64,000 nt of DNA from contig JAVBJU010000002.1 in the NCBI GenBank assembly GCA_031546825.1, forward strand, positions 1 through 64,000, written 5' to 3'. Of this stretch, positions 8,668 to 18,191 are shown in pieces. The position numbers and the translations under genes are program-made. A model generated the notes under the pieces. That model saw only the letters and a program-made list of their open reading frames with translations, was not told the origin of the DNA and did no database searches. The DNA comes from Hohaiivirga sp031546825. Lineage in GTDB: Bacteria; Pseudomonadota; Alphaproteobacteria; Rhizobiales; Beijerinckiaceae. Each line of letters starts with the position of its first letter. Position 1 is the first letter of the stretch.

Positions 8668-9195
8668 TTACTTGATCGCGGCGCAGGCGACGCGGGCACC
8701 GGCATTGCCGATGGGCTGGGCATTGTGGTCGTCTTCAGCGGCATGGATCACCAGCGCCGAACCCGCCGGGTTCTTCAGGCCCTTGTCGCCCATGAATTTC
8801 ACCAGCGTGCTCGATACTTCGGCATTGGCCGAACCATCAGCGTTGACGTAGATATTGGGCAGATCGCCCTGATCCGGCCCTTCGGCGTTGAGAAGGCCGT
8901 GCTTCTTGCTGTCGTGGTTGATGTGGCCCTTGGAATTCAGGAACTTCCCGACATCGGAGCAATCGCCAACCGCATGGAAATGCAAGCCATGCCAGCCGGG
9001 GGTCAGACCACCTGCCTTGATGGCAACGCGGGCGACAACACCATTGGCAGCACCTTTGAGCGTCAGGGAGCCGATGGGCGCACCCTTCTCACCGATGATC
9101 TGCGTTTCAAGCCTTTCCTGGGCGGAGGCCGCGGTAGTCGCGAGGGGCAAGGCAAGCAGAGCAGCGGCGGCAACAAAAGAAAGAGTGTGGCGCAT
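8668..9195 (-). CDS. sodC: Periplasmic Cu/Zn superoxide dismutase
   Basis: This 175-residue protein opens with a clear signal peptide (about residues 1-25, ending ASA). The copper/zinc ligands are recognisable in GLHFHAVGDCSD, INHDSKKHG and the C-terminal SALVIHAAEDDH. The disulfide cysteines lie in GDCSD and near the end (RVACAAIK). It dismutates superoxide in the periplasm. It is a single gene convergent with dxs and ended by the terminator at 8611-8645. The 138 bp between it and tlyA must hold both divergent promoters. Confidence 0.95.
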   Translation of the reverse strand: MRHTLSFVAAAALLALPLATTAASAQERLETQIIGEKGAPIGSLTLKGAANGVVARVAIKAGGLTPGWHGLHFHAVGDCSDVGKFLNSKGHINHDSKKHGLLNAEGPDQGDLPNIYVNADGSANAEVSSTLVKFMGDKGLKNPAGSALVIHAAEDDHNAQPIGNAGARVACAAIK

Positions 9196-9333
9196 GGTTG
9201 TTTCTCCTTATGGTAACCAGCACCACAATAGCCCGAACTTATGGAAAAATATTGTTTTAGATCAATTCAACTCTGACGCTTGCCAGTGTCGACAGAACTG
9301 GTTAGGCGATAACAGGAAACAGGGATTCATAAG

Positions 9334-10059
9334 GTGCGCAAGAGAGCAGACGTCATTCTGGTGGAGCGGGGTTTTTTCGACAGCCGAGCCAAAGCGCAGG
9401 CCGCCATCGCCGCCGGAGGGGTGACTGCCAATGGCCGCGTGCTCACGAAAGCGTCGGAAATGGTTGAGCCGCAAGCCGCCATAACCGCTGCGGCGGCGCA
9501 CCCTTACGTTTCGCGCGGCGGCCTCAAGCTCAAGGCGGCGCTCGACACCTTTGCCATTGATGCACGTGCCGCCGTTTGCATGGATCTTGGCGCTTCCACC
9601 GGCGGCTTCTGTCAGGTGCTGCTTGAGGAGGGCGCCGAAAAGGTCTATGCCGTCGATGTCGGCCACGGCCAGTTGCACCCGACGATCGCCAGAAATCCAC
9701 GCATCATCAACCTCGAAGGCACCGACGCCCGCGCCCTCACCCCTGATATCATCGGCGAGCCCATTGATCTTCTCGTCTCCGATGTCAGCTTCATTTCGCT
9801 GAAGCTCGTCTTGCCTTCCGCCATGCCCTTTCTCAAGAAGGGTGCGCTGCTTGCGGTGCTGGTAAAGCCGCAATTCGAGGCGGGCCGTGCCCATGTCAAA
9901 AAGGGTGTGGTGCGTGATATAACTATCCATGAGGCGGTTTGTGCCGACCTCACCACTTTTGTTGAAAATCTCGGTTGCGAAATCTGCGGCCTCATTCCCT
10001 CGCCCATCGCAGGCGGCGACGGAAACCACGAATTCCTGCTGGGAGCACGTTATGTCTGA
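9334..10059 (+). CDS. tlyA: TlyA-family rRNA 2'-O-methyltransferase (S4 + FtsJ domains)
   Basis: This 241-residue protein has an N-terminal S4 RNA-binding domain (about 1-62, RADVILVERGFFDSRAKAQ) and an FtsJ/RrmJ-like methyltransferase domain with the SAM motif DLGASTGGF at about 88-96. Family members methylate ribosomal RNA cytidines at the 2'-O position; some have been called hemolysins. The start is GTG, chosen because the S4 domain begins at once. It overlaps the next gene by eight bases, so the two RNA methyltransferases are translationally coupled. Confidence 0.9.
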   Translation: MRKRADVILVERGFFDSRAKAQAAIAAGGVTANGRVLTKASEMVEPQAAITAAAAHPYVSRGGLKLKAALDTFAIDARAAVCMDLGASTGGFCQVLLEEGAEKVYAVDVGHGQLHPTIARNPRIINLEGTDARALTPDIIGEPIDLLVSDVSFISLKLVLPSAMPFLKKGALLAVLVKPQFEAGRAHVKKGVVRDITIHEAVCADLTTFVENLGCEICGLIPSPIAGGDGNHEFLLGARYV

Positions 10060-11311
10060 CCGTTTCACCATCGAGAAACTTGGGAGCCGTGGTGACGGCA
10101 TCGCGCATACAAGCGGCGGAGCGGTCTATATTGCCGGGGCGCTGCCCGGCGAAACGGTTCTTGCCGAACGCGATGGTGCACGGGCGCGGCTCCTCGAGGT
10201 GGTTTCCGCCTCCACCCAGCGCATCACGCCGTTCTGCCCCTATTACGACGCCTGTGGTGGCTGCATCACCCAGCACATGACGCCAGATCTCTACCGGGAA
10301 TGGAAGCGCGACATTGTCGTCCATACCTTGCATCAGGCGAACCTCTTGGCCGAGATTGCGCCGCTGGAAGATGCCCACGGCGAAGGCCGTCGCCGCATAA
10401 CCCTGCATGTGCGCACCCTTGATGGCAATGTCGAGGCTGGCTTCATGGCAGCGAAGAGCCACGCGCTGGTCGCCATTGAGCATTGCCCCGTTACGGTGGA
10501 GGCGCTGCACGGCACCCCGAAAATAGCCCGCGAAATCTGTAAGGCTCTCCGCCCGTCGAACAAGCCGCTATCGATCCAGTTCACCGCCACGGAAAATGGC
10601 CTTGACGTTGACATCCGAGGCCACGGCCCCGGCGGCGAAAAGCTGCGCCAGAAGCTGGTTGATCTCGCCAATTCCCTCGACCTGGCCCGCATCGCACTAC
10701 ACGGCGACGTGCTGGCCGAGCGCCGCCAGCCCTTCATCCGCATGGGTAAAGCCGCTGTCACCCCGCCTGCCGGTGCATTCTTGCAGGCAACAGCCCGGGG
10801 CGAAGCGGTCTTGGCGGAGCTCGTGCATACCCTGTGCGGCGACGCCAAACGCATTGCCGATCTGTTTTCCGGCTGCGGCCCCTTCGCGCTGCGCCTGGCC
10901 GAAAGCGCCGAGGTCCACGCCGTAGAATCGGAAAAGCCCTCGCTGATGGCGCTCGATCGCACCTTCCGCGCCACGCCCGGTCTCAAACGCATCACCACCG
11001 AAGCCCGCGACCTTTTCCGCCGCCCATTACTGAAGCCAGAACTCGAAGCCTACAACGCCATCGTTCTCGACCCGCCCCGCGCCGGAGCGGAAGCCCAGGC
11101 GCGCCAGATCGCAGGCGCAAATATTCCAACCATCGTCAGCGTCTCGTGCGACCCCGGCACCTTTGCCCGTGACGCAGCCATTCTGGCGCAAGGCGGCTAC
11201 ATTCTGGAAAAAGTCTTCCCCGTCGATCAGTTCACCCACAGCGGCCATGTGGAAACGGTGGCATTGTTCACGAAAACAGTCGTGAAGAAGCGGAAGCCGC
11301 GCCTGGGATGA
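10052..11311 (+). CDS. TrmA/RlmD-family RNA 5-methyluridine methyltransferase
   Basis: This 419-residue protein has an N-terminal TRAM-like region (IEKLGSRGDGIAH). An iron-sulfur cysteine cluster follows (Cys62, Cys68 and Cys71 in FCPYYDACGGC, plus a later Cys near 168). The C-terminal Rossmann methyltransferase contains DLFSGCGPFALRLA, DPPRAGAE and the catalytic SVSCDPGTFARD. The family converts specific uridines of 23S rRNA or tRNA to 5-methyluridine, and the Fe-S cluster points to the RlmD/RlmC branch. The start at 10052 overlaps the tlyA stop; an upstream in-frame extension is only tlyA out of frame. Exact target unknown. Confidence 0.88.
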   Translation: MSDRFTIEKLGSRGDGIAHTSGGAVYIAGALPGETVLAERDGARARLLEVVSASTQRITPFCPYYDACGGCITQHMTPDLYREWKRDIVVHTLHQANLLAEIAPLEDAHGEGRRRITLHVRTLDGNVEAGFMAAKSHALVAIEHCPVTVEALHGTPKIAREICKALRPSNKPLSIQFTATENGLDVDIRGHGPGGEKLRQKLVDLANSLDLARIALHGDVLAERRQPFIRMGKAAVTPPAGAFLQATARGEAVLAELVHTLCGDAKRIADLFSGCGPFALRLAESAEVHAVESEKPSLMALDRTFRATPGLKRITTEARDLFRRPLLKPELEAYNAIVLDPPRAGAEAQARQIAGANIPTIVSVSCDPGTFARDAAILAQGGYILEKVFPVDQFTHSGHVETVALFTKTVVKKRKPRLG

Positions 11312-11454
11312 AGGGGTAGCCAAACACATTGGATTTTGGAGATGATGTTGGGCGATACCTCCATGGTAGCGGACTTTTCTAATTGAGCGGCCCTGTCTCC
11401 CTGCTCCCATAATGCGGCCGCGGACCTCCAACCGCGAAAATTTCGCGATGTCCG

Positions 11455-12393
11455 TCACACCGCGAGAACGTCCGCCAGTCTCGGTAGATTTGCGCCCTGC
11501 GTCATGCAGGTGATGGCGGCAGCCGTTAGACATTCTTCGATTACCGGGCGGATTTTATCAGAAGTTAAGTTGCGCAAGGCGTCATGTGTCAGCAATCCAC
11601 GCCGATGAAATCCGGCCAGAAGAGCAGCCTGGAATGTATCTCCTGCACCCACAGTATCGACCACTGCGACAGCCTTGCCCGGAAATGAAATCCATTCGTT
11701 GCCGAGCAAGACATGGGCCCCGTTTGGGCCATCGGTCACGATGACCAGAGCCGGGCCAAGCGCCCGCCATTGTCGCGCGATCTCCTCCGGATTTACCGGT
11801 CCGTAAAGCGCCCGCAAATCTTCTGTGCTCACCTTGACGAGGCTGACCGATTTGAGCACGCGCGCAAGCCGTTGGCGATAGACATCCATATTGGCAACCA
11901 AGCGTGTCCGGATATTGGGATCAAAAGCGACGACCCGTCGCTGCGCTTCCCGGTGCAGCAAGCTCTCATAGGCAGAGCCACAGGGTTCAACAGCAAGAGA
12001 GAATGACCCGAACGATAAGGCCTGAATGTTACTTGGCAAAACCTGTGGCAACATCTCTGGGGACAGCATACGATCCGCCGCTCTTTCTCCGACAAAACTG
12101 TACTGAGGACTGCCGTCGCTTCCCACCTGCACAAAGGCCAATGTCGTTGGATGGTCGCTATGGGCGAGCCAGGATAGATCCACGCCCTCCTGCCGCAAGA
12201 AATCTTCAAGCTGTTGTCCGAAAAAATCGGTCGATAGGCAGGAAAGGAATGCCGATGGCGCATCAAGGCGGGCAACACCAAACGCCACGTTGAACGGAGA
12301 TCCGCCCAGGCAGGCGGCGAATGACATGGGCGTCTCTCCACCATCGCGAATACGGAGAAAATCGATTATTGCTTCACCGCAAACCAATATCAT
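11455..12393 (-). CDS. PfkB-family sugar kinase (fructokinase-like)
   Basis: This 312-residue protein has the ribokinase/PfkB fold: GEAIIDF at the N-terminus, the GGSPFNVAFGVARL substrate motif (about 30-43) and the second signature DTVGAGDTFQAALLAG with the catalytic Asp at about residue 250. It phosphorylates a sugar or sugar acid with ATP. It is the last gene of the ten-gene minus-strand operon, 82 bp after the hydroxyacid oxidase. Sequence style is nearest fructokinases, but a 2-keto-3-deoxy sugar acid substrate cannot be excluded. The 142 bp between it and the preceding plus-strand gene hold no recognisable feature. Confidence 0.85.
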   Translation of the reverse strand: MILVCGEAIIDFLRIRDGGETPMSFAACLGGSPFNVAFGVARLDAPSAFLSCLSTDFFGQQLEDFLRQEGVDLSWLAHSDHPTTLAFVQVGSDGSPQYSFVGERAADRMLSPEMLPQVLPSNIQALSFGSFSLAVEPCGSAYESLLHREAQRRVVAFDPNIRTRLVANMDVYRQRLARVLKSVSLVKVSTEDLRALYGPVNPEEIARQWRALGPALVIVTDGPNGAHVLLGNEWISFPGKAVAVVDTVGAGDTFQAALLAGFHRRGLLTHDALRNLTSDKIRPVIEECLTAAAITCMTQGANLPRLADVLAV

Positions 12394-12475
12394 CGGATCT
12401 CCTCAATACACATTAAAAAGCCCGCATCTATAGCCGAACGCCACATGCTGAAATGACGTTTTGCCTCGCTCAAAA

Positions 12476-13642
12476 TCATGATCGCCGGGCATGGTCCACC
12501 TGGCGCACTAATTCGTGTCGGCGTACAAAAAGTTCTGAGAATGTCTTGACGCCCATATGGCCAATAACAACGTCCATTTCCGTGGACAAAAGCTCGATAA
12601 GCGTCGCAACGCCACGCTCACCATCGGCCGCCAACGCGTAGGCATAGGCCCTGCCAAGCAGAACGCCCTTGGCGCCAAGCGCCATGGCCTTCACGGCCTG
12701 ACCACCGCGCCTCACCCCACCATCGAACAGAATATCAAGCTTATCACCAACAGCCGCAACGATCTCCGGCAGCACGGAAATCGTTGATCGAGCACCATCT
12801 AGTTGCCGCCCACCATGATTGGAAACAATAATCGCATCGACCCCGATTTCGGCACATTTCAAAGCGTCATCAGCACTCATGATGCCTTTGAGGACAAGCT
12901 TTCCCTTCCAACGGTCGCGAAAACGCCGGATGTCGTCCCAGGTCATCGTGGCATCGATAAGATTACCCAGATTGGCAGCCTGCTCCAGCGCATTTGTGCC
13001 GTATTCCGGATAAGGTGCTAGGTTATTGATGCGTAACGGGCCGGAACGCAAAGCTCCGAGCACCCACAACGGCCGGCACATCAATGACATGGCGAGCCGC
13101 GGCGTAACATGGGTCACGCTGCGGAAGCCGTTACGGATGTCTTGTTCTCTGACGCTCTTCACCTGGCTGTCGACGGTGATACAGAGTGCTTCTACGCCAA
13201 CATTCTCCGCCCTTACGAGAAGTTTTTCAGACAGCGAGCGGTCTTTCAGGACGTAAAGCTGAAACCACAGCGGTCCAGTGGTCGCCTGCCGCAGATCTTC
13301 CAGCGATACGATCCCAAAATTTGAAAGGCAAAATGGTATCCCGGCGGCATGGGCAGCCCGCGCGGCCATGATTTCGGCCTGGGGAGAAAAAAGCCCGGCA
13401 AAGCCGATCGGCCCGAGCAGGAAAGGAAGAGGTCGGCTTTTTCCGAGGTAACAGGTCGAGAGGTCGCGATCAGCAATATCCGACAAGACTCTCTGCTCGA
13501 ACGACCAGAAATCAAAATCCGCAATATTTGCTGCCGCCGTCGCTCCGCTGAAAGCGGCACCATCGATGAAATCGAAGAATACCTTCGGAAGACGTCGCCG
13601 CGCTAGGTCACGTGCGTCTTCCCAATTGGCGATTATCGTCAT
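12476..13642 (-). CDS. FMN-dependent alpha-hydroxyacid oxidase/dehydrogenase
   Basis: This 388-residue TIM-barrel flavoprotein belongs to the LldD/glycolate oxidase family. It has the FMN and active-site elements: FQLY with Tyr130, VLKGI with Lys252, and SNHGGRQLDG with catalytic His276 and Arg279. Family members oxidise L-2-hydroxyacids to 2-ketoacids. Two positions differ from typical members: the N-terminal segment reads FFDFIDGAA, with Phe25 where a substrate-binding Tyr is usual, and the barrel strand reads CITVDSQVKSVRE instead of a VDTP-type motif. That hints at a non-lactate substrate. It overlaps the upstream isomerase gene by 4 bp. Confidence 0.9.
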   Translation of the reverse strand: MTIIANWEDARDLARRRLPKVFFDFIDGAAFSGATAAANIADFDFWSFEQRVLSDIADRDLSTCYLGKSRPLPFLLGPIGFAGLFSPQAEIMAARAAHAAGIPFCLSNFGIVSLEDLRQATTGPLWFQLYVLKDRSLSEKLLVRAENVGVEALCITVDSQVKSVREQDIRNGFRSVTHVTPRLAMSLMCRPLWVLGALRSGPLRINNLAPYPEYGTNALEQAANLGNLIDATMTWDDIRRFRDRWKGKLVLKGIMSADDALKCAEIGVDAIIVSNHGGRQLDGARSTISVLPEIVAAVGDKLDILFDGGVRRGGQAVKAMALGAKGVLLGRAYAYALAADGERGVATLIELLSTEMDVVIGHMGVKTFSELFVRRHELVRQVDHARRS

Positions 13643-14709
13643 GCGGCTCGTCCCCGACTTCCGCTAATACTGCGAAGAATATGTTGAATATAAAGACGAT
13701 TCTCAGCCGACACAGACAGCCCGTCTCCGCCGTAATTTTCGCACAAGAACGCGCCCTTGAATCCGTGGGAGACGGCGAATGCGATGGCTTTTCGGTAATC
13801 AATCAAGCCACTCATCATCGGCGCAGGCGACGTCAAAAAGACTTCTGTCTTGGGGCATTCAAAACGCGCATAGTTTTTAACATGCCAGTAATTAGCGTAA
13901 GGGAACGTCTTGACCGCCATTGATTCCCAGGGCTCGATTACTTGCTGGCTGCGCACGAGATTGCCGAGATCAGGGTTGAGTCCGATATTGTCACGGGCAA
14001 TGTCGTGAAGGAAAGCCACCGCACTGTCGGCGGTTCCGAGATAAGTTCCCTCATAAAGCTCGAGCGAAATCTCTACGTTCACGGATTTGGCATGATCGCA
14101 TAGCTCCTGATAACCTGCGACGGCCTGCTGCCAGATCTCGCGGTCATTGGGGTTGAAAGCCGTCGGCATGGTCCAGAACCAAGTCACATCGGCTTGTGCC
14201 GGCTGCAGCGCTTCGTGCAGGCCCAAGCATATCAAGGGAGCGCCCATGGACGCAGCCGCATCAATCGCACGGTGCGTTGCCATGAGGTTCTCTGCCTCCT
14301 TGCCCCTTTCAATGATGCTGCGCCGGACAACCGAGGTGGCGCAAATTGAAAGATCAAGGTGTGAAAGTACGGACCGCAAATCCTCCAGCTCCGACCTCTC
14401 CATGTCCCCAATCGGAAGCCAAGCGCTGGGAATTTCAACGAATTTGAAGCCTTCGTTGGCAATGATGCTGAGATCGCCATGCCAACGCAGCGGGCCAGCT
14501 TCACGCATCGTTTGGCCGCTGGCGGTCATCGAAGGAAACTGCAGCATGGCAGCCCCCATGGGCCAGTCCTCAGGCGTGTGCGGAAGTTCGAGCGGAAGGT
14601 CGATCGCAGAGAGTTGGACACCTGCCTCAACCCGACGCATGTTGGCGATCACTTGGGGATCGTGTGATCTCGTGAATACCTCGATTTCCGTGGTGTCTGT
14701 TGGCATCAT
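13639..14709 (-). CDS. Xylose-isomerase-like TIM-barrel sugar isomerase/epimerase
   Basis: This 356-residue protein belongs to the AP-endonuclease-2/IolE/hydroxypyruvate-isomerase superfamily. The four metal ligands usual for these enzymes can be placed: Glu in ISLELYEGTY, Asp in GLNPDLGNL, His in YWHVKNY and Glu in FLCENYGGDG. It would isomerise or epimerise a (keto)sugar or sugar acid; the exact reaction cannot be read from sequence. Its start overlaps the SDR stop (ATGA) and its stop overlaps the oxidase start, so the three genes are tightly coupled. Confidence 0.8.
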   Translation of the reverse strand: MMPTDTTEIEVFTRSHDPQVIANMRRVEAGVQLSAIDLPLELPHTPEDWPMGAAMLQFPSMTASGQTMREAGPLRWHGDLSIIANEGFKFVEIPSAWLPIGDMERSELEDLRSVLSHLDLSICATSVVRRSIIERGKEAENLMATHRAIDAAASMGAPLICLGLHEALQPAQADVTWFWTMPTAFNPNDREIWQQAVAGYQELCDHAKSVNVEISLELYEGTYLGTADSAVAFLHDIARDNIGLNPDLGNLVRSQQVIEPWESMAVKTFPYANYWHVKNYARFECPKTEVFLTSPAPMMSGLIDYRKAIAFAVSHGFKGAFLCENYGGDGLSVSAENRLYIQHILRSISGSRGRAA

Positions 14710-15476
14710 CCGATCCTCGCGCCGCCGTTGATGTTGTAGGTTGTTCCGGTGATATAGCCTGCCTCTGGTCCGATCAGGAATTCGATCAGCGCTGAGACTT
14801 CGCTAACCTTCCCGATGCGGCCAACAGGCAGACGCGCCGTGAAAAACTCCATGCGTTCGTCGGTGATCGTGCCACCCATGATGTCGGTGTCGATGATGGC
14901 AGGAGCAATCGCATTGACAGTGACACCGGATTTCGCGATCTCCAGCGCGAGTGCTCGGGTCATCCCTTCTATGGCCGCCTTCGACGCGGCATAGGCCGCA
15001 GCACTGTAAGTGCCGCCGCCACTTTGCGCTGCGGTCGAAGAGAGAGAGACGATCCGGCCGATACCGCCCGCAATCATGCTCGGAAGAAACTGTCTGGTGA
15101 CGAGGAAAGTGCCGGTTGCGTTGATCCGCAAAACCCGCTCCCAGCGTTCCAACGATGTTTCAGTAAACGGTGTCGGGTCGCTAATTCCAGCAATGTTGAC
15201 AAGGGCGACGACCGGCGGAAGCTTGGTGTCGAAGAATGCTTTTGCAGCAGCAATGTCTTCCTGATTTGAAATGTCGGCCTGCTTGGCAAACACCAACGTT
15301 CCATCGCGTTCCGAAAGCTCGCTTGCAAGCCGCGATATCACCTCGATATTGCAATCAATTAAACCGAGGCTCCAACCCTTGGCGCTGAGCCTGTTGGCAA
15401 GATCGTGCCCGATACCGCGTGGCGATCCTGCACCAGTAATAATAGCCGTCTTTTCGCTAGGAAATACATTTACCAT
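14706..15476 (-). CDS. Classical short-chain dehydrogenase/reductase (SDR)
   Basis: This 256-residue SDR has the cofactor loop TGAGSPRGIG (14-23), Asp41 after the second strand (suggesting NAD rather than NADP), NIAG (94-97), Asn119, the catalytic Ser146/147, and Tyr162 with Lys166 in YAASK. It would oxidise a hydroxyl of the operon substrate. It follows the gntR gene after 62 bp and overlaps the isomerase by 4 bp. Confidence 0.9.
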   Translation of the reverse strand: MVNVFPSEKTAIITGAGSPRGIGHDLANRLSAKGWSLGLIDCNIEVISRLASELSERDGTLVFAKQADISNQEDIAAAKAFFDTKLPPVVALVNIAGISDPTPFTETSLERWERVLRINATGTFLVTRQFLPSMIAGGIGRIVSLSSTAAQSGGGTYSAAAYAASKAAIEGMTRALALEIAKSGVTVNAIAPAIIDTDIMGGTITDERMEFFTARLPVGRIGKVSEVSALIEFLIGPEAGYITGTTYNINGGARIG

Positions 15477-15538
15477 GGATTGTCTCCTCGCCGTGCCAAT
15501 TGAAGGAAGACGGAAATTTGCGGACCACGTGAAATATG

Positions 15539-16255
15539 TCAGTGGGCGAGGTCCGCTTCCGACCGTTTCTTGATATTTTCGATATGATCATTCATGGCTC
15601 GCTCAGCGCCCTGTCGGTCTCCCGCTTCAACGGCCGCCATGATGGCATCGTGCTCCCGCAACGCATCAAAATCATCTGAAATTCCAGCTTGCACCGACTG
15701 TCTGATGCGATGGAGTTGGGCCGATAGTGCGTTGGCCATCAGCGGAATGAAGCGGTTTCCGGTATTCTTGAAAATCGTATGATGAAAATTCAGATCGGCT
15801 TCCATCACGTTCCAGGCCAATATCTGCCGGTCGGTGGTCGAGCTTGCGTCATTGAACGCGGCAACAGCTTTCCTCTGAACTTGCAGAGCGGCACTGAGCT
15901 CGTAGATGAACAGGTTTCCACCATTCTCACATGCACGACCGATGCTCGCCACCTCGATCAAACGACGCGCATCAATCAGCTCTCGTAATTGATCGATGTC
16001 CAAAGGGGGGGCGATCATGTATCCCTTGCGGCTTTCGTGCTGGACGAGGCCGGTCGTGGCGAGACGCGCCAGAGCTTCGCGAACCGGCGTCGAAGAGACA
16101 TCCAGTGCCTTGGCAAGCAAATCGATCCGCAACACGCCCCCGCGCCTCAAGGTTCCTTGTGACAGCATCTGCAGCAACGCGCGATAGACGCGCTCACTCA
16201 GGCCCTCGCTCTTGCTCAGGGGGTTGGAAAAGGGCTTTTCCTCAAAGCCGTTCAT
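15539..16255 (-). CDS. GntR-family regulator, FadR/FCD subfamily
   Basis: This 238-residue protein has an N-terminal winged helix-turn-helix (about 18-80; LLAKALDVSSTPVREALARLATTGLV is spread over the recognition helix). A C-terminal all-helical FCD ligand domain follows, with the metal-site residues of the family (ADLNFHHTIF and a following His segment). FCD regulators usually repress catabolic operons until they bind a pathway hydroxyacid or sugar acid. The gene lies inside the operon it probably controls. The perfect palindrome at 20478-20497 upstream of the first permease gene is a good operator candidate. Confidence 0.88.
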   Translation of the reverse strand: MNGFEEKPFSNPLSKSEGLSERVYRALLQMLSQGTLRRGGVLRIDLLAKALDVSSTPVREALARLATTGLVQHESRKGYMIAPPLDIDQLRELIDARRLIEVASIGRACENGGNLFIYELSAALQVQRKAVAAFNDASSTTDRQILAWNVMEADLNFHHTIFKNTGNRFIPLMANALSAQLHRIRQSVQAGISDDFDALREHDAIMAAVEAGDRQGAERAMNDHIENIKKRSEADLAH

Positions 16256-16282
16256 TGGAAAAACTCCGTTGGTTGATTTGAT

Positions 16283-17335
16283 TTATAGCTTCTTGGTATG
16301 CCGCTCAGCACTATCGGCCATCATTGGGCGCGAGAGATCCGTGTTGGCGGGATGGACGATGTGCGCCGTTTCGGAGACTGGGGTCAGGGGACGTGCCTTT
16401 CCAAACCAAGACACGAGGTTATCGACGCAAAGGTCTGCCATGGCGCCCCGCGTAACCTCGGTTGCAGAGCCCACATGCGGCACCAACGTCGCATTGGGAA
16501 GATCGAGCAGTTCTTGCGGGATATCAGGCTCGTTGGCGAAGACGTCGAGCCCTGCAGCAGCGATCGTCTGATCCTCCAGAGCGGCGATCAACGCCTCCTG
16601 ATCCACGGTGGCTCCTCGGCCTATATTGATAAAGACACCCTCTGGCCCAAGCGCATTCAGGATTTCGGCGTTTATCGATTTTGCTGTCTGCGGTGTACTC
16701 GGCACAACAGAAATCAGCGTATCGACCGATCGCGCGAGATCCAGTAACGACGTATGATACTTGAACGAAACTCCGTCCGCTGGATTGCGATTATGATACT
16801 CAATACCCATGCCGAAGGCTTCAAGTCGTTTCGCAACAGCCGAACCAACACGCCCCATACCAAAGATGCCAGCCTTGCGGCCCCTGAGCGTGAGCTTTGT
16901 CAAAGGATAAGGGCCGACACTGGTCCACTTTCCTCGGCGCAGCCAGGTCTCGGCGCGGGGTAATTCACGCACGGCGTTGAGCAGCAGAGCAATCGCCAAA
17001 TCCGCGACATCTTCGGTCAGGACACCGGGCGTGTTGGTCACCATGATACCGCGTTTAGCGGCATGGCGGACGTCAACGCTATCATAGCCAACACCAAAAT
17101 GCGCAATGATCTCGAGATTCGGAAACAGGTCCATGTGCGCCGCGGTAACGGGTATGATTGCTCCGATCCCGCGAATGGATCCCGCAAGTTCGTGGTCAAT
17201 CGGTGTATTGAGGTCGGGTAGGCAACGCATGGTAAAACGATGGTCAATCCGCTCCCGCGCTCTCTGATGGAGAGGGCCGGGCACGAGAATGTTCACCGAA
17301 TGGGTCTCGAACTGCATAACGCGCTCCGTCATCAA
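16283..17335 (-). CDS. D-isomer-specific 2-hydroxyacid dehydrogenase (hydroxypyruvate/glyoxylate reductase-like)
   Basis: This 350-residue protein has the family's NAD(P) loop GMGRVG (159-164) and the catalytic Arg240 (NIGRGATVD), Glu269 (LDVFANEP) and His287 (VPHVGSAT). After the second Rossmann strand it reads EYHNRNP; an Asn-Arg pair here usually means NADPH preference, as in hydroxypyruvate and 2-ketoaldonate reductases. It overlaps the ABC ATPase gene by 4 bp and is followed 27 bp later by gntR. Together with the L-specific oxidase at 12476 it could invert the configuration of a 2-hydroxyacid. Confidence 0.9.
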   Translation of the reverse strand: MMTERVMQFETHSVNILVPGPLHQRARERIDHRFTMRCLPDLNTPIDHELAGSIRGIGAIIPVTAAHMDLFPNLEIIAHFGVGYDSVDVRHAAKRGIMVTNTPGVLTEDVADLAIALLLNAVRELPRAETWLRRGKWTSVGPYPLTKLTLRGRKAGIFGMGRVGSAVAKRLEAFGMGIEYHNRNPADGVSFKYHTSLLDLARSVDTLISVVPSTPQTAKSINAEILNALGPEGVFINIGRGATVDQEALIAALEDQTIAAAGLDVFANEPDIPQELLDLPNATLVPHVGSATEVTRGAMADLCVDNLVSWFGKARPLTPVSETAHIVHPANTDLSRPMMADSAERHTKKL

Positions 17336-18111
17336 TGGTGGGCGAGGATTTCGCCAAGAAATGTCTTGGCCCGGGAATGTTGGGGAGCCGTAAAAAACTG
17401 CAGTGGCGGCGCGTCTTCCAAAATCACACCATCCGCCATGAAAATTACACGGTCAGCGACCTGCCGGGCGAACCCCATTTCATGGGTCACACAAATCATT
17501 GTCATGCCATCGGCCGCCAGATCGATTATTGTATCAAGGACTTCCTTGACCATCTCCGGATCCAGCGCACTGGTCGGTTCATCGAAGAGCATGACTTGGG
17601 GCTGCATGCACAGCGCACGCGCAATGGCAACGCGCTGTTGTTGACCACCAGAAAGCTGCGACGGGTATTTGTCGACCTGCTCCTGGACATGGACCCGCGC
17701 GAGATATTCGCGCGCCGTCTTTTCGGCATTTGGCCGGCTCAGTCCACGCACCTTCATGGGCGCGAGGATACAATTCTGAAGCACGGTCATATGTGGGAAA
17801 AGATTGAAGCTCTGGAATACCATGCCAACCTCGCGGCGAACCGCATCAATTGATTTGGTCTTGTCTTCCAGAAGTGTCCCATCGACGGCGATACTGCCCT
17901 TTTGGAAAACCTCTAGGTGGTTGATGCACCGAATGAGTGTGGATTTTCCAGAGCCCGATGGCCCGCACACGACAATCTTCTCACCTTTGCGAACAGAGAG
18001 CGATACATCCTTCAAAGCATGGAACCCGCCATACCACTTGTGGACGTCATTCATTTCAATAAAAGCTGACGGAGAATTGGAGGATGTATCGTAAGCCATG
18101 TTCTCTTCCAT
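17332..18111 (-). CDS. Polar amino acid ABC transporter ATP-binding protein
   Basis: This 259-residue ATPase of the GlnQ/HisP type has Walker A GPSGSGKST, Q-loop MVFQSFNLFPH, signature LSGGQQQRVAIA, Walker B VMLFDEPTSALDPE and the switch His in CVTHEMGFA. It energises the importer formed with the two permeases and the binding protein just upstream. It overlaps the 2-hydroxyacid dehydrogenase by 4 bp, which ties transport to the catabolic genes. Confidence 0.93.
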   Translation of the reverse strand: MEENMAYDTSSNSPSAFIEMNDVHKWYGGFHALKDVSLSVRKGEKIVVCGPSGSGKSTLIRCINHLEVFQKGSIAVDGTLLEDKTKSIDAVRREVGMVFQSFNLFPHMTVLQNCILAPMKVRGLSRPNAEKTAREYLARVHVQEQVDKYPSQLSGGQQQRVAIARALCMQPQVMLFDEPTSALDPEMVKEVLDTIIDLAADGMTMICVTHEMGFARQVADRVIFMADGVILEDAPPLQFFTAPQHSRAKTFLGEILAHH

Positions 18112-18191
18112 TTTGAGTTTTGGAGCTCAACTCTGGATGCCCTTGAGCCACGTGTCGCAACAGATATTGTGCCGCTGCAGCGTTCGTACCA

